Part shown: piece after piece, positions 1-6,831 of the stretch
Layout: every line of letters starts with the position of its first letter
Position numbering within the stretch: the stretch's first letter is position 1
Assembly: GCA_002711145.1 (NCBI GenBank)
Contig: PAHS01000053.1
Span: 1 to 7,732, forward strand
Direction: 5' to 3'
DNA: 7,732 nucleotides
Source of the DNA: Marinovum sp.
GTDB lineage: Bacteria > Pseudomonadota > Alphaproteobacteria > Rhodobacterales > Rhodobacteraceae
Position numbers and translations under genes: made by a program
The notes under the pieces: model-generated
Told to the model about the DNA's origin: nothing
Seen by the model: the letters and a program-made list of their open reading frames with translations, nothing else
The model's database searches: none

Positions 1-1746
1 AGTTTCAACAACATTTAAGACATCACCAGCCTCCGGAGTTCCATTTAATCCAAGAACTTCGACGGGAACTGAAGGTCCAGCTATATCTACGCGCTTGCCC
101 TGGTCATTAATAAGGGCTCTTACTTTACCCCACTGTTCACCGACAACAAAAATATCGCCCCGTCGTAACGTACCGCGTTGGACCAGTACTGTTGCTACAG
201 GCCCACGGCCAACATCAAGTTGAGCTTCAATAACTGCGCCTTGAGCTGCCCTATCTGGATTTGCATTAAGCTCCAAGATTTCTGCCTGGAGTGCTATAGC
301 TTCTAATAACTCATCTAATCCAGTTCCATTGATAGCGGAGACTTCAACGTCTTGAACTTCGCCAGATAGCTTTTCTACTATTACTTCATGTTGAAGCAAA
401 TCGGTTCTTACTTTGTCTGGATTTGCCTCAGCACGGTCAATTTTATTGATCGCTATAATCATTGGCACATTAGCGGCCTTCGCGTGGTTTATTGCTTCGA
501 TAGTTTGCGGCATCACTGCGTCGTCTGCGGCCACAACCAACACGACAATATCGGTAACCTGAGCACCTCTAGAGCGCATCGAGGTGAACGCAGCGTGTCC
601 CGGAGTATCAAGGAAACTTATTATATCGCCTCTCTTAGTTTCGACTTGGTAAGCACCAATATGCTGAGTGATTCCACCAGCTTCGCCAGCTGTTACTTTG
701 GTATTTCTAATTGCATCCAGTAAGGATGTTTTCCCGTGATCTACATGGCCCATAATTGTAACTACAGCTGGTCGGGATTTTAAATCACTTTCAGAGTCTT
801 TGATCTCGTTGATGACATCTTCAACGTCCGCATCAGAAACTCTCACAACCTTGTGACCAAACTCTTCTACAATTAACTCTGCGGTATCAGCATCAATGAC
901 TTCATTTTGCGTCACCATCATACCCATTTTCATCAGCGATTTTACAACTTCAGCCACGCGCTCAGCCATTCTATTAGCCAATTCTGAAACCACGATAGCC
1001 TCAGGAATTTGGACGTCTCGAACAACTTTTTCGCGCTCCTGCATTTGCCCCATGGCTTTTTGGCGCGCTCTTTCCTGTTTACGCTTCATTGCTGCCATTG
1101 ATTTTTGTCGACCGCCCTCACCCTCGAGTGCTTGGCTAATCGTTAATTTTCCGGATCGACGCCCAAACCCTTCTCGACCTTTTATGTTTCTTTTTTCGCT
1201 GGGCTCATCTTCTCGAGGTTTCTTTTTTTGAGCAGACTGAGGAGATTTTTGCTCTTTTAGCACAGTCTCTGGATCACCTTTGGGCACTGGTGCACTGAGC
1301 GCTGCTTGTTTGGCTAATTCTTCGACCTCTATCCTTGCGTTCTCTTCGTCTGCCTTTTTGCGAGCACGGCTCTCAGCATCTCTTTGTTCTTTTTCTTTAG
1401 CTTCTTGTTCGGCTCTTTTTCTATCGCGCTCTTCTTGTCGTGATTGTTCTTCAGCTATCCGTTCAGATTTTTCCTCTGCTTCACGAGCTTTTGCAGCTTG
1501 CAAAGCTTTCATTCGACGCTCCATCTCAGCGTCTGTAACACCGGAGGGCCTTGCGTTTATCGTTGTTCCCGCCACTTGCGCACCATCCAAAGGTTTTATA
1601 GTGCCCGATTTTGGGACCACGACGCGTTTACGCTTGGTTTCGACAACAACACTCTTGCTACGTCCGTGGCTAAAGCTTTGTTTGACATTACCTGCACGGG
1701 GTCCGCCCCGTAACCCTAGAGTTTTTTTGCCATCACTATCGCTCAT
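1..1746 (-). CDS. infB: Translation initiation factor IF-2 (3' end beyond window)
   Basis: IF2 is the GTPase that brings initiator fMet-tRNA to the 30S subunit and promotes 50S joining. 582 codons are present; the reading frame is open at base 1, so roughly the last third (end of domain II and the C-terminal fMet-tRNA-binding domains) is missing. Seen in order: a basic N-terminus with [13 protein letters not shown], typical of alphaproteobacterial IF2; a long Glu/Arg/Ala-rich coiled coil at about residues 72-150; an IF2_N-type domain around VVSELANRM (252-260); then the G domain with G1 GHVDHGKT (333-340), G3 DTPGH (380-384), G4 NKID (434-437) and G5 SAI (470-472); domain II begins near GRGPVAT (513-519). 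The ATG overlaps the end of the preceding gene by 11 nt and has an AAGGAA Shine-Dalgarno at 1758-1763, about 11 nt upstream. It is the last gene visible in the rimP-nusA-ylxR-infB operon. All G motifs lie in one frame with no sign of damage. Confidence 0.97.
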   Translation of the reverse strand, partial: MSDSDGKKTLGLRGGPRAGNVKQSFSHGRSKSVVVETKRKRVVVPKSGTIKPLDGAQVAGTTINARPSGVTDAEMERRMKALQAAKAREAEEKSERIAEEQSRQEERDRKRAEQEAKEKEQRDAESRARKKADEENARIEVEELAKQAALSAPVPKGDPETVLKEQKSPQSAQKKKPREDEPSEKRNIKGREGFGRRSGKLTISQALEGEGGRQKSMAAMKRKQERARQKAMGQMQEREKVVRDVQIPEAIVVSELANRMAERVAEVVKSLMKMGMMVTQNEVIDADTAELIVEEFGHKVVRVSDADVEDVINEIKDSESDLKSRPAVVTIMGHVDHGKTSLLDAIRNTKVTAGEAGGITQHIGAYQVETKRGDIISFLDTPGHAAFTSMRSRGAQVTDIVVLVVAADDAVMPQTIEAINHAKAANVPMIIAINKIDRAEANPDKVRTDLLQHEVIVEKLSGEVQDVEVSAINGTGLDELLEAIALQAEILELNANPDRAAQGAVIEAQLDVGRGPVATVLVQRGTLRRGDIFVVGEQWGKVRALINDQGKRVDIAGPSVPVEVLGLNGTPEAGDVLNVVET

Positions 1747-2374
1747 TTAGTTGTCTTTTCCTTTCAGGTGATTTTTCACCAAAGTTCCGTCGAAGACCCT
1801 TTAATCTGTGAGCTTCGTCTACTATACGTTTGGCTAAACCGCCAGATGTAACCGCACAATGAATTGCATTTTGTCTCCCAAATGCCTCGCCTAGCTCAAA
1901 AGCACTAAGGCATCCAATAAATTTTGCTTTATCTGGGGTGCTTAGTTTTGATTTTCCACGACCAGAGCCATCAAAAGCTTGTATTAGCAGTGCAACTTTA
2001 TCTTTCGATAGTAATTCCTTGACTTTTTCATAACCACATACCGCTTGTCCGGCTTTGCGTGCCAATCGTATTAAATCTAGCAACCTTCTTGATTGAAGGG
2101 TTTCTAGCTCAATAATTAAACCTTCTTTAATTTTCAAATTTTGTCTGGTTATTTTATCAAAGAGCTTTTTTTCTATGGCCGACTGCAAAGAGAACCTATC
2201 TGCCTTGATCCAAAGACCTCTTCCAGGCAGTTTGGCAGCCAGATCAGGCAGAACTTGATTTTCAGGATCAACTACGAAACGGTACATTTCATGTTTCTCC
2301 CTTATCTCTCCCGTTGCGATACACTTTCTTTTCTTACTGCAAAGTGTGCTTTTATGCTGAACAGTATTTTTCAT
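1736..2374 (-). CDS. ylxR: YlxR (DUF448) plus L7Ae-like RNA-binding protein
   Basis: A 212-residue two-domain protein. Residues about 12-78 are a YlxR/DUF448 domain, with RKCIATGE (16-23), the [21 protein letters not shown] stretch up to residue 51 and the hallmark GRGLW (51-55). Residues about 96-190 resemble the L7Ae/L30e family, with [12 protein letters not shown] (99-110), a conserved Gly at 114, and hydrophobic strand VALLIQAFD (127-135). The tail is basic ([12 protein letters not shown]). Known: YlxR-family proteins lie between nusA and infB in many bacteria and bind RNA (one has been linked to RNase P), and the fused L7Ae-like module is common in Alphaproteobacteria. Its exact role here is inferred only as RNA binding linked to translation or transcription. 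The ATG follows the nusA stop after one base (TGA-C-ATG), and no strong separate Shine-Dalgarno is seen, so re-initiation is likely. Its last codons overlap the infB start. Confidence 0.93.
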   Translation of the reverse strand: MKNTVQHKSTLCSKKRKCIATGEIREKHEMYRFVVDPENQVLPDLAAKLPGRGLWIKADRFSLQSAIEKKLFDKITRQNLKIKEGLIIELETLQSRRLLDLIRLARKAGQAVCGYEKVKELLSKDKVALLIQAFDGSGRGKSKLSTPDKAKFIGCLSAFELGEAFGRQNAIHCAVTSGGLAKRIVDEAHRLKGLRRNFGEKSPERKRQLNER

Positions 2375-2375
2375 G

Positions 2376-3977
2376 TCAGCTTTCTAGTTCATTTTCCTCT
2401 GCAGCTTTAGGCGCAATATCATCTGGATTTACCCATCCTAGAATTACTCTAGCTGTCATAATTAGGTCTTGTGCTTCCTCAAGGCTGACCCCATGGCTTT
2501 CTAAAAGCCCATCATCTTTGACTCTCTCACCATCCACAGTTGTCCAACCCCCGGCTAGTTCCCAGTCTGCACACTTTGCAAACTCTTCAACCGATTTTAT
2601 CCCATCATCAGCTAGCGCGAGTAACATTTTTGGTGTTAGACCATCAAAGTTAAGCAATGCTTCCTCTACACCAAGGTCACGTAACTTCTTTAGTGCTTCT
2701 TGGGCTTCTTTTTCAAGAAATTCACGTGCTCGAGTTTGTAGTTCGCTTGCGGTCTCTTCGTCTACACCGTCGATCACCATTAATTCATCTAACTCCACGT
2801 AAGCTACTTCTTCCAGACTGGAGAAGCCCTCAGAAACAAGAAGTTGTGCAAAAAACTCGTCCAAATCCAGAGTTTCCATGAACAAACTAGTGCGTTCCTC
2901 AAATTCTTTTTGACGACGTACTGATTCTTCAGCTTCAGTTAGGATATCAATGTCGAGATTGGTTAGTTGACTTGCCAGGCGGACATCTTGCCCTCTACGT
3001 CCAATTGCAAGAGATAGTTGATCATCTGGAACAACCACTTCAATTTTTCCAGCTTCCTCATCCAGGACAACTTTAGTTACCTCCGCTGGCTGCAAAGCAT
3101 TTACCAAAAATGTTGGTTGATCGTCGTTCCAAGGAATAATATCAATTTTTTCTCCTTGTAATTCATTAACAACTGCTTGTACCCTGCTTCCTCTCATCCC
3201 AACACAGGCTCCGACTGGATCAATTGAACCATCGTTCGTAAACACAGAAATTTTTGCCCGAGAGCCAGGATCTCTTGAAACTGACTTTATCTCAATGATC
3301 CCTTCATAGATTTCGGGAACCTCCATTTTAAAGAGTTCTGCCATGAATTCCGGTGCTGTTCTTGATAAAAAGATTTGAGGACCCCTCATCTCCCTTCTTA
3401 CGTCTTTTATGTAACAACGAATTCTATCACCTGAGCGATAACTTTCTCTACCAATTTTTTCATTTCGGCGTAGCATTGCTTCACCGCTGCCAACATCAAC
3501 TATAACGTTGCCATATTCTTCGCGTTTAACAACCCCATTAATTATAGTGCCAGCACGGTCTTTAAACTCTTCAAATTGTCGGTCGCGCTCTGCTTCTCGC
3601 ACTTTTTGTAAAATTACTTGTTTAGCTGATTGAGCTGCTATTCGTCCCATATCCACAGGGGGTATTTCTTCAATAAATTGTTGACCAACTTCTGGATTTT
3701 CCATGTATTGTTTGGCCTGATCCACGGTCATTTCAGCTTGGTAATTTTCTAACAATTCTTCTTCTACGACTGTACGCACCCGTGTGAAAGTAGCTTGGCC
3801 AGTTTTTCGATCGATGGAAACCTGTATATCCATCTCAGAACCATAACGTGATTTAGCGGCACGGGATAAACTTTCTTCCATAGCTTCCAGGACTAGGCTG
3901 GGGTCTATCATTTTTTCCCGTGCTACCGCCTCAGCTGTTTGTAATAGTTCTAACTGATTTGCAGAAGTTATAGCCAT
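2376..3977 (-). CDS. nusA: Transcription termination/antitermination factor NusA
   Basis: NusA binds RNA polymerase and nascent RNA and controls pausing, intrinsic termination, and Nus/rRNA antitermination. The 533-residue protein shows the full architecture: N-terminal polymerase-binding domain (about 1-130, including KMIDPSLVLEAMEESLSRA), S1 domain (about 140-206, GVVKREEYGNVIVDVG), KH1 (about 225-285, GMRGSR at 260-265), KH2 (about 290-348, SLAIGRRGQDVRLASQL at 322-338), then two C-terminal helix-hairpin-helix acidic repeats (about 370-425 and 435-512). The last repeat, with EEFAKCADWELAGGW and ARVILGWVNPDDIA, has the style of alphaproteobacterial NusA. A GAGGAA Shine-Dalgarno at 3984-3989, inside the end of rimP, supports the ATG at 3975-3977. 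The gap to rimP is 3 nt and to ylxR 1 nt. NusA stimulates hairpin-dependent termination, so autoregulation through the leader terminator before rimP is plausible but is inference. Confidence 0.98.
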   Translation of the reverse strand: MAITSANQLELLQTAEAVAREKMIDPSLVLEAMEESLSRAAKSRYGSEMDIQVSIDRKTGQATFTRVRTVVEEELLENYQAEMTVDQAKQYMENPEVGQQFIEEIPPVDMGRIAAQSAKQVILQKVREAERDRQFEEFKDRAGTIINGVVKREEYGNVIVDVGSGEAMLRRNEKIGRESYRSGDRIRCYIKDVRREMRGPQIFLSRTAPEFMAELFKMEVPEIYEGIIEIKSVSRDPGSRAKISVFTNDGSIDPVGACVGMRGSRVQAVVNELQGEKIDIIPWNDDQPTFLVNALQPAEVTKVVLDEEAGKIEVVVPDDQLSLAIGRRGQDVRLASQLTNLDIDILTEAEESVRRQKEFEERTSLFMETLDLDEFFAQLLVSEGFSSLEEVAYVELDELMVIDGVDEETASELQTRAREFLEKEAQEALKKLRDLGVEEALLNFDGLTPKMLLALADDGIKSVEEFAKCADWELAGGWTTVDGERVKDDGLLESHGVSLEEAQDLIMTARVILGWVNPDDIAPKAAEENELES

Positions 3978-3980
3978 TTT

Positions 3981-4556
3981 TTATTCCTCATTATGTTCTA
4001 TTTGTGTATCGATTTCGTCAAAATTTTCTTCATTTAAAACAGGTATTTTTGTGTTTTTCTGGAGCATTTGCTTGATCAAATCATCTGATAAAACTAATCG
4101 TGCTTCGGAAAGCCAACTAAATTTTAAACCAACTGTGCCCTCTTCGAGGTTGATAAGTACTTCATCATCGTCAATTCCAGCTAAAACACCTCTAAACCTA
4201 CGTCGTCCATCGATTAGTTCTGTTGTTTCTAGCTTGGCTTCAAAACCCTGGTACGAGTCAAAATCTTTTTTTCTTGTAAGAGGTCGGTCAATGCCGGGAC
4301 TTGAGATCTCCAGTGTATAGTTTTCCGCTATCGGGTCCTCTACATCTAATATTGTGCTTATCGAAGTATTAATTTCTGCTAATTGATCTACTCCTATCGG
4401 CGAGCCTCGACCGTCTGCCATAATCTGAAGTGTGCTAGGGGCACTAGTGGATAATCTAACACGCACCATTTCAAATCCTAAATCTTCTAAAATTGGATTT
4501 ACGAGCTCCGCCAGTTTTTTATCCATATAGGATTTTGCTATTAAGTTATTAATCAT
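3981..4556 (-). CDS. rimP: Ribosome maturation factor RimP
   Basis: RimP (formerly YhbC/DUF150) assists late assembly of the 30S subunit in the cytoplasm. The 191-residue protein fits the family: N-terminal alpha/beta domain with KKLAELVNPILEDLGFEMVR (13-32), then LQIMADG, GVDQLAEINTSISTILD and the signature NYTLEISSPGIDRPLT; next comes the SH3-like C-terminal domain (YQGFEAKLETTELIDGRRRF..GVLAGIDDDEVLI). It ends in an acidic tail (EIDTQIEHNEE). The start is not fully certain. The ATG at 4554-4556 keeps the LIAKSYMDKKLAEL stretch, which looks conserved in alphaproteobacterial homologs, but has only a weak, close GAG (4560-4562). The internal Met11 (4524-4526) has no visible Shine-Dalgarno either. 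It is the first gene of the operon, and its start lies about 10 nt after the U-tract of an intrinsic terminator. Confidence 0.95.
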   Translation of the reverse strand: MINNLIAKSYMDKKLAELVNPILEDLGFEMVRVRLSTSAPSTLQIMADGRGSPIGVDQLAEINTSISTILDVEDPIAENYTLEISSPGIDRPLTRKKDFDSYQGFEAKLETTELIDGRRRFRGVLAGIDDDEVLINLEEGTVGLKFSWLSEARLVLSDDLIKQMLQKNTKIPVLNEENFDEIDTQIEHNEE

Positions 4557-4639
4557 TATCTCAAATAAAAAAACGGGCCCGCGGCCCGTTATGTTAAATC
4601 GGTGGAGTGTTAGCTGCCCAACACACCGCTGTTAGATTG
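4557..4639 (-). promoter_or_regulatory. rimP operon leader with bulged hairpin (putative attenuator)
   Basis: This is the untranslated leader from the predicted transcription start (about 4639) to the rimP ATG. On the minus strand it can form a hairpin spanning 4628-4600. The lower stem is CGGT (4628-4625) with ACCG (4603-4600); a 3-nt TCC bulge (4606-4604) follows; the upper stem is GTGTTGG (4624-4618) with CTAACAC (4613-4607), one G-U pair included, closing a GCAG tetraloop. Directly after it comes an intrinsic terminator. Putative leader RNAs ending in a terminator have been described upstream of rimP in other Proteobacteria. Whether this one belongs to such a family cannot be judged without a covariance search. 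The hairpin-plus-terminator arrangement is visible; regulation is inferred. Confidence 0.6.
4567..4590 (-). terminator. Intrinsic terminator just upstream of rimP
   Basis: On the minus strand AACGGGCC (4590-4583) pairs perfectly with GGCCCGTT (4579-4572) across a GCG loop. An uninterrupted run of seven T (4573-4567) follows, then A and three more T. This is a strong Rho-independent terminator for minus-strand transcription. On the plus strand the stem is preceded by A and followed by ATGTTAAATC, so it should not terminate that way. It sits inside the leader, about 10 nt before the rimP ATG, and no minus-strand gene ends upstream of it, which points to premature termination (attenuation). Confidence 0.85.
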
Positions 4640-4645
4640 CGTATA

Positions 4646-4676
4646 ATTATAATATTTTATATTTGCAAGTGTTCAA
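4646..4676 (-). promoter_or_regulatory. Predicted sigma70-type promoter of the rimP-nusA-infB operon
   Basis: On the minus strand TTGAAC (4676-4671) is a fair -35 box. It is followed either by TATTAT (4654-4649, 16-nt spacer) or by a perfect TATAAT (4651-4646, 19-nt spacer) in a very AT-rich stretch. The start of transcription would fall near 4639, just before the leader hairpin. Inferred from consensus matching only. Confidence 0.5.
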
Positions 4677-4683
4677 TTTTGAA
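4672..4683. repeat. Short inverted repeat between the divergent promoters
   Basis: TTCAA-TT-TTGAA, two perfect 5-nt arms around a 2-nt centre. It covers the -35 box of the rimP promoter and ends one base before the -35 of the modB promoter. It could be an operator, but an AT-rich dyad this short may arise by chance. Confidence 0.25.
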
Positions 4684-4684
4684 G

Positions 4685-4714
4685 TTGTCAGTCACTTTAG
4701 CTCCGTGGTAAAAT
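4685..4714 (+). promoter_or_regulatory. Predicted sigma70-type promoter of modBC
   Basis: TTGTCA (4685-4690) and TAAAAT (4709-4714), each five of six to consensus, are separated by 18 nt. Transcription would begin near 4721, giving a leader of only about 12 nt before the modB GTG. The -35 box is 8 nt from that of the divergent rimP promoter. No clear ModE-type operator was recognised. Confidence 0.5.
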
Positions 4715-4733
4715 CCCCTAATTAATATGGATA

Positions 4734-5429
4734 GTGATTTTGGAACTAAGCTCCCAGGAAATAGACGCAGTTTTGTTATCACTTAAGGTATCAATTTGGT
4801 CTGTTATCTTTAGTCTTTTACCAGCAATCTATATTGCATACGTCCTGTCTCGGAAAAAATTCTGGGGCCGCCAGGCCCTTAATGTTATTGTTCATATCCC
4901 ACTAATACTACCTCCTGTAGTCACTGGGTATTTTTTACTGATTCTATTTAGTCGGGCAGGAGTAATCGGTCGTTTTTTAGATACCTATTTTGGAGTCACA
5001 TTTGCATTCCATTGGTTTGGAGCAGTATTAGCTGCCGCTATTATGTCTTTCCCGTTGATGGTTCGCGCCTTTAGATTAGGTTTCGACAGTGTTGATCCAA
5101 AACTAGAAGTAGCTGCTCATTCGTTGGGCGCAAATAGATTTATAATCTTTTTAACGATAACTTTGCCATTGATTATTCCAGCTTTAATCACGGGTGCAGT
5201 GTTGGGGTTTGCAAAGTCTATGGGAGAATTCGGAGCTACAATCACTTTCGTGTCGAATATACCAGGACAAACCCAAACAATACCTTCGGCAATTTTTGAG
5301 TTTTTGCAACTCCCAGGTAACAATTTTATGATCGTAAGATTAGTTTGTCTCTCCCTACTTATTTCCATTGGCGCATTATATATTTCTGAGGTTCTCGCCA
5401 GCAGGTTGAGTAGGAGAGAGCAAAGCTAA
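4734..5429 (+). CDS. modB: Molybdate ABC transporter permease ModB
   Basis: ModB is the inner-membrane permease of the high-affinity molybdate (possibly tungstate) importer, normally a homodimer working with ModC and the binding protein ModA. The 231-residue protein has about five hydrophobic segments (roughly 13-35, 47-72, 90-112, 137-160, 200-222). Its family signatures are HIPLILPPVVTGYFLL near residue 60 and the EAA loop (E125 to P145: EVAAHSLGA..ITLP), which docks on the ATPase; GEFGATITFVSNIPGQTQT then leads into the last segment. An in-frame stop at 4719-4721 limits the start. GTG 4734 is the first usable codon, but no good Shine-Dalgarno precedes it; TTG 4740 is an alternative. The stop overlaps the modC start (TAATG). 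It is divergent from rimP, and modA is absent in front of it, where it usually lies. Other sulfate/tungstate-type permeases are less likely given the signature. Confidence 0.93.
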   Translation: MILELSSQEIDAVLLSLKVSIWSVIFSLLPAIYIAYVLSRKKFWGRQALNVIVHIPLILPPVVTGYFLLILFSRAGVIGRFLDTYFGVTFAFHWFGAVLAAAIMSFPLMVRAFRLGFDSVDPKLEVAAHSLGANRFIIFLTITLPLIIPALITGAVLGFAKSMGEFGATITFVSNIPGQTQTIPSAIFEFLQLPGNNFMIVRLVCLSLLISIGALYISEVLASRLSRREQS

Positions 5430-6511
5430 TGAGTATAAATGTAAACATAGAAAAGACTATGGGCGACTTCTGCCTTAAAACAAAATTTGATGCTGATATT
5501 GGTATTACTGCTATTTTTGGATCTTCTGGTGCCGGAAAATCGACACTGGTAAATCTTATAGCGGGGCTTGTGAAACCCAAAAGTGGTCATATAAAAATAT
5601 TTAATAAAGTAGTTTTTGACAGTAAACAAAAAATTAATGTTCCTGTTCATAAGCGTGGGATTGGGTTTGTATTCCAAGATTCACGGCTATTCCCACACAT
5701 GAAGGTTGAGGCAAATTTAAAGTATTCAAATAGATTTGGTCGGAGGGGTCGTCTAAGCTCCTTCTCAGAAATTGTGGATATTCTTGATTTAGGACAAATT
5801 TTGCAAAGGTTACCTGGAAATTTATCAGGTGGTGAAAAGCAAAGGGTGGCGATCGGTCGTGCCTTATTAAGCAACCCGAAAATATTAATATTGGATGAAC
5901 CTCTTACTGGTCTTGATGAGGGATTGCGATCAGAAGTAATTCCTTATTTAGAATTTTTACGTGATCATTCAAAATTACCAATTTTGTATATCAGCCATTC
6001 TCAATCTGAAGTTGCCAGACTTTCTGATAAAATAGTAGTTCTTGAGAATGGTAATATTCTTGAGCACGGTGAAACCTTGCAAATATTATCTAGTTTCAGA
6101 GTTGCTAAGAAGCTTGGTTTAAGAGATCTTTCTTCGTTTATAGAAGCAACTGTTTCCACGCATGCATCTGACGGTATCACGGAGTTAGACTTTTCGGGTT
6201 CTAAATTATTTTTACCACAAATAGATGTACCAGTAGGCAGCAAGATATATTTAAGAGTGTTAGCAAAAGATGTAACTCTCGCAATCAAGAAGCCTGAAAA
6301 GATTTCTGCTCTTAACATAATTAAAGGTAAGGTAGATGAGATCGTAATGGGAAATGGACCTGGTGCTCTTATAAGTCTAAATGTTGGAGGGCATAGGTTA
6401 GTAACTCGGATAACACAGCGTTCGCTTATTGCTATGAACTTAAAACTTGGACAAACTTGCTTTGCGTTCTTAAAAACAGTTTCTGTCGCTACTTCTGATA
6501 TTATCATTTAA
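5429..6511 (+). CDS. modC: Molybdate ABC transporter ATP-binding protein ModC
   Basis: ModC is the cytoplasmic ATPase that powers molybdate import through ModB. In the 360-residue protein the nucleotide-binding domain carries Walker A GSSGAGKST (31-39), Q-loop Q83 in FVFQDSRLFPHM, signature LSGGEKQR (132-139), Walker B ILILDE (152-157), D-loop TGLD (160-163) and switch His190 in ISHS. The C-terminus (about 292-357) is a single TOBE/Mop-like domain (ISALNIIKGKVDEIVMGNGPGA ending at 313, then VTRITQRS), the oxyanion-sensing module typical of ModC. All catalytic motifs are intact. The ATG overlaps the modB stop by one base, and GGAGAGAG at 5413-5420 is a good Shine-Dalgarno, so translation is coupled. 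No intrinsic terminator is seen after it, and its last 42 nt overlap a small convergent reading frame. Confidence 0.96.
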   Translation: MSINVNIEKTMGDFCLKTKFDADIGITAIFGSSGAGKSTLVNLIAGLVKPKSGHIKIFNKVVFDSKQKINVPVHKRGIGFVFQDSRLFPHMKVEANLKYSNRFGRRGRLSSFSEIVDILDLGQILQRLPGNLSGGEKQRVAIGRALLSNPKILILDEPLTGLDEGLRSEVIPYLEFLRDHSKLPILYISHSQSEVARLSDKIVVLENGNILEHGETLQILSSFRVAKKLGLRDLSSFIEATVSTHASDGITELDFSGSKLFLPQIDVPVGSKIYLRVLAKDVTLAIKKPEKISALNIIKGKVDEIVMGNGPGALISLNVGGHRLVTRITQRSLIAMNLKLGQTCFAFLKTVSVATSDIII

Positions 6512-6748
6512 AATTTTTATGTGAAACCTTGTATATACTACCTCAGGTAGATTGATCGCAGCACTTGGGTCTTTTAGCTGTGCCATAGAAAATGTAAGTT
6601 TTTTAATCTTATCTGTCCTAACGTCGCATTGCTCTATTGTTAACCATTCAGAGAAAATATATATAATCAGATCTTCCTGGAATTGGGCAGCCCCTTCATC
6701 AATTAATGTGATAACCGTTGAACCAAATTCGTGTTCGATCAAGAACAT
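6470..6748 (-). CDS. Small protein of unknown function (92 aa)
   Basis: Not assigned to a named family. The reading frame fills the gap between modC and the methyltransferase gene. Its composition resembles a real soluble protein: start MFLIEHEFGSTVITLIDE, an acidic middle, then LTIEQCDVRTDKIKKLTFSM and AQLKDPSAAINLPEVVY, which looks like strands followed by a helix and recalls short hypothetical proteins of Alphaproteobacteria (recollection, not a search). No signal peptide, membrane segment or cysteine cluster is apparent. The final 18 or so residues are less protein-like and lie antisense to the end of modC, a 42-nt tail-to-tail overlap, so the ancestral gene may have ended earlier. The ATG at 6746-6748 has only a weak GACGA before it. 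The plus-strand frame opposite (6552-6794) reads less like a protein. It follows the methyltransferase gene by 83 nt on the same strand. Confidence 0.5.
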   Translation of the reverse strand: MFLIEHEFGSTVITLIDEGAAQFQEDLIIYIFSEWLTIEQCDVRTDKIKKLTFSMAQLKDPSAAINLPEVVYTRFHIKILNDNIRSSDRNCF

Positions 6749-6831
6749 TAAGTCGTCAGCTTATTATGTCATTAGCAATTCCGTAGTGCGATAATAATCT
6801 AGATTTCAACAGTTACAGCCTGATTTTGATC

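Noticed and set aside
1280..1750. Long plus-strand reading frame opposite infB
   Set aside because: It is antisense to the Glu/Arg-rich coiled coil of IF2, which gives a Ser/Leu/Ala-rich shadow without any domain.
4592..4624. Possible 10-codon leader peptide starting GTG TGT TGG GCA inside the rimP leader
   Set aside because: No Shine-Dalgarno, a GTG start, and no run of regulatory codons, so it gives no support for peptide-mediated attenuation.
4600..4640. tRNA gene upstream of rimP, as metY in Escherichia coli
   Set aside because: No cloverleaf, no T-arm GTTCRANNC motif and no CCA end; only a bulged hairpin is present.
4639..4666. AT-rich imperfect dyad with GC ends (GC..ATA and TAT..GC) resembling a ModE operator near modBC
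   Set aside because: The match to the CGTTATAT-type half-sites is poor, and any AT-rich -10 region gives partial dyads; it overlaps the rimP promoter rather than that of modB.
6538..6550. Small palindrome CTACC-TCA-GGTAG just after modC, a candidate terminator
   Set aside because: Only a 5-bp stem, with no T-run after it on either strand, and it lies within the small minus-strand reading frame.
6552..6794. Plus-strand 80-codon frame between modC and the methyltransferase gene
   Set aside because: It is antisense to the more protein-like minus-strand frame at 6470-6748, and no Shine-Dalgarno or family motif is visible.
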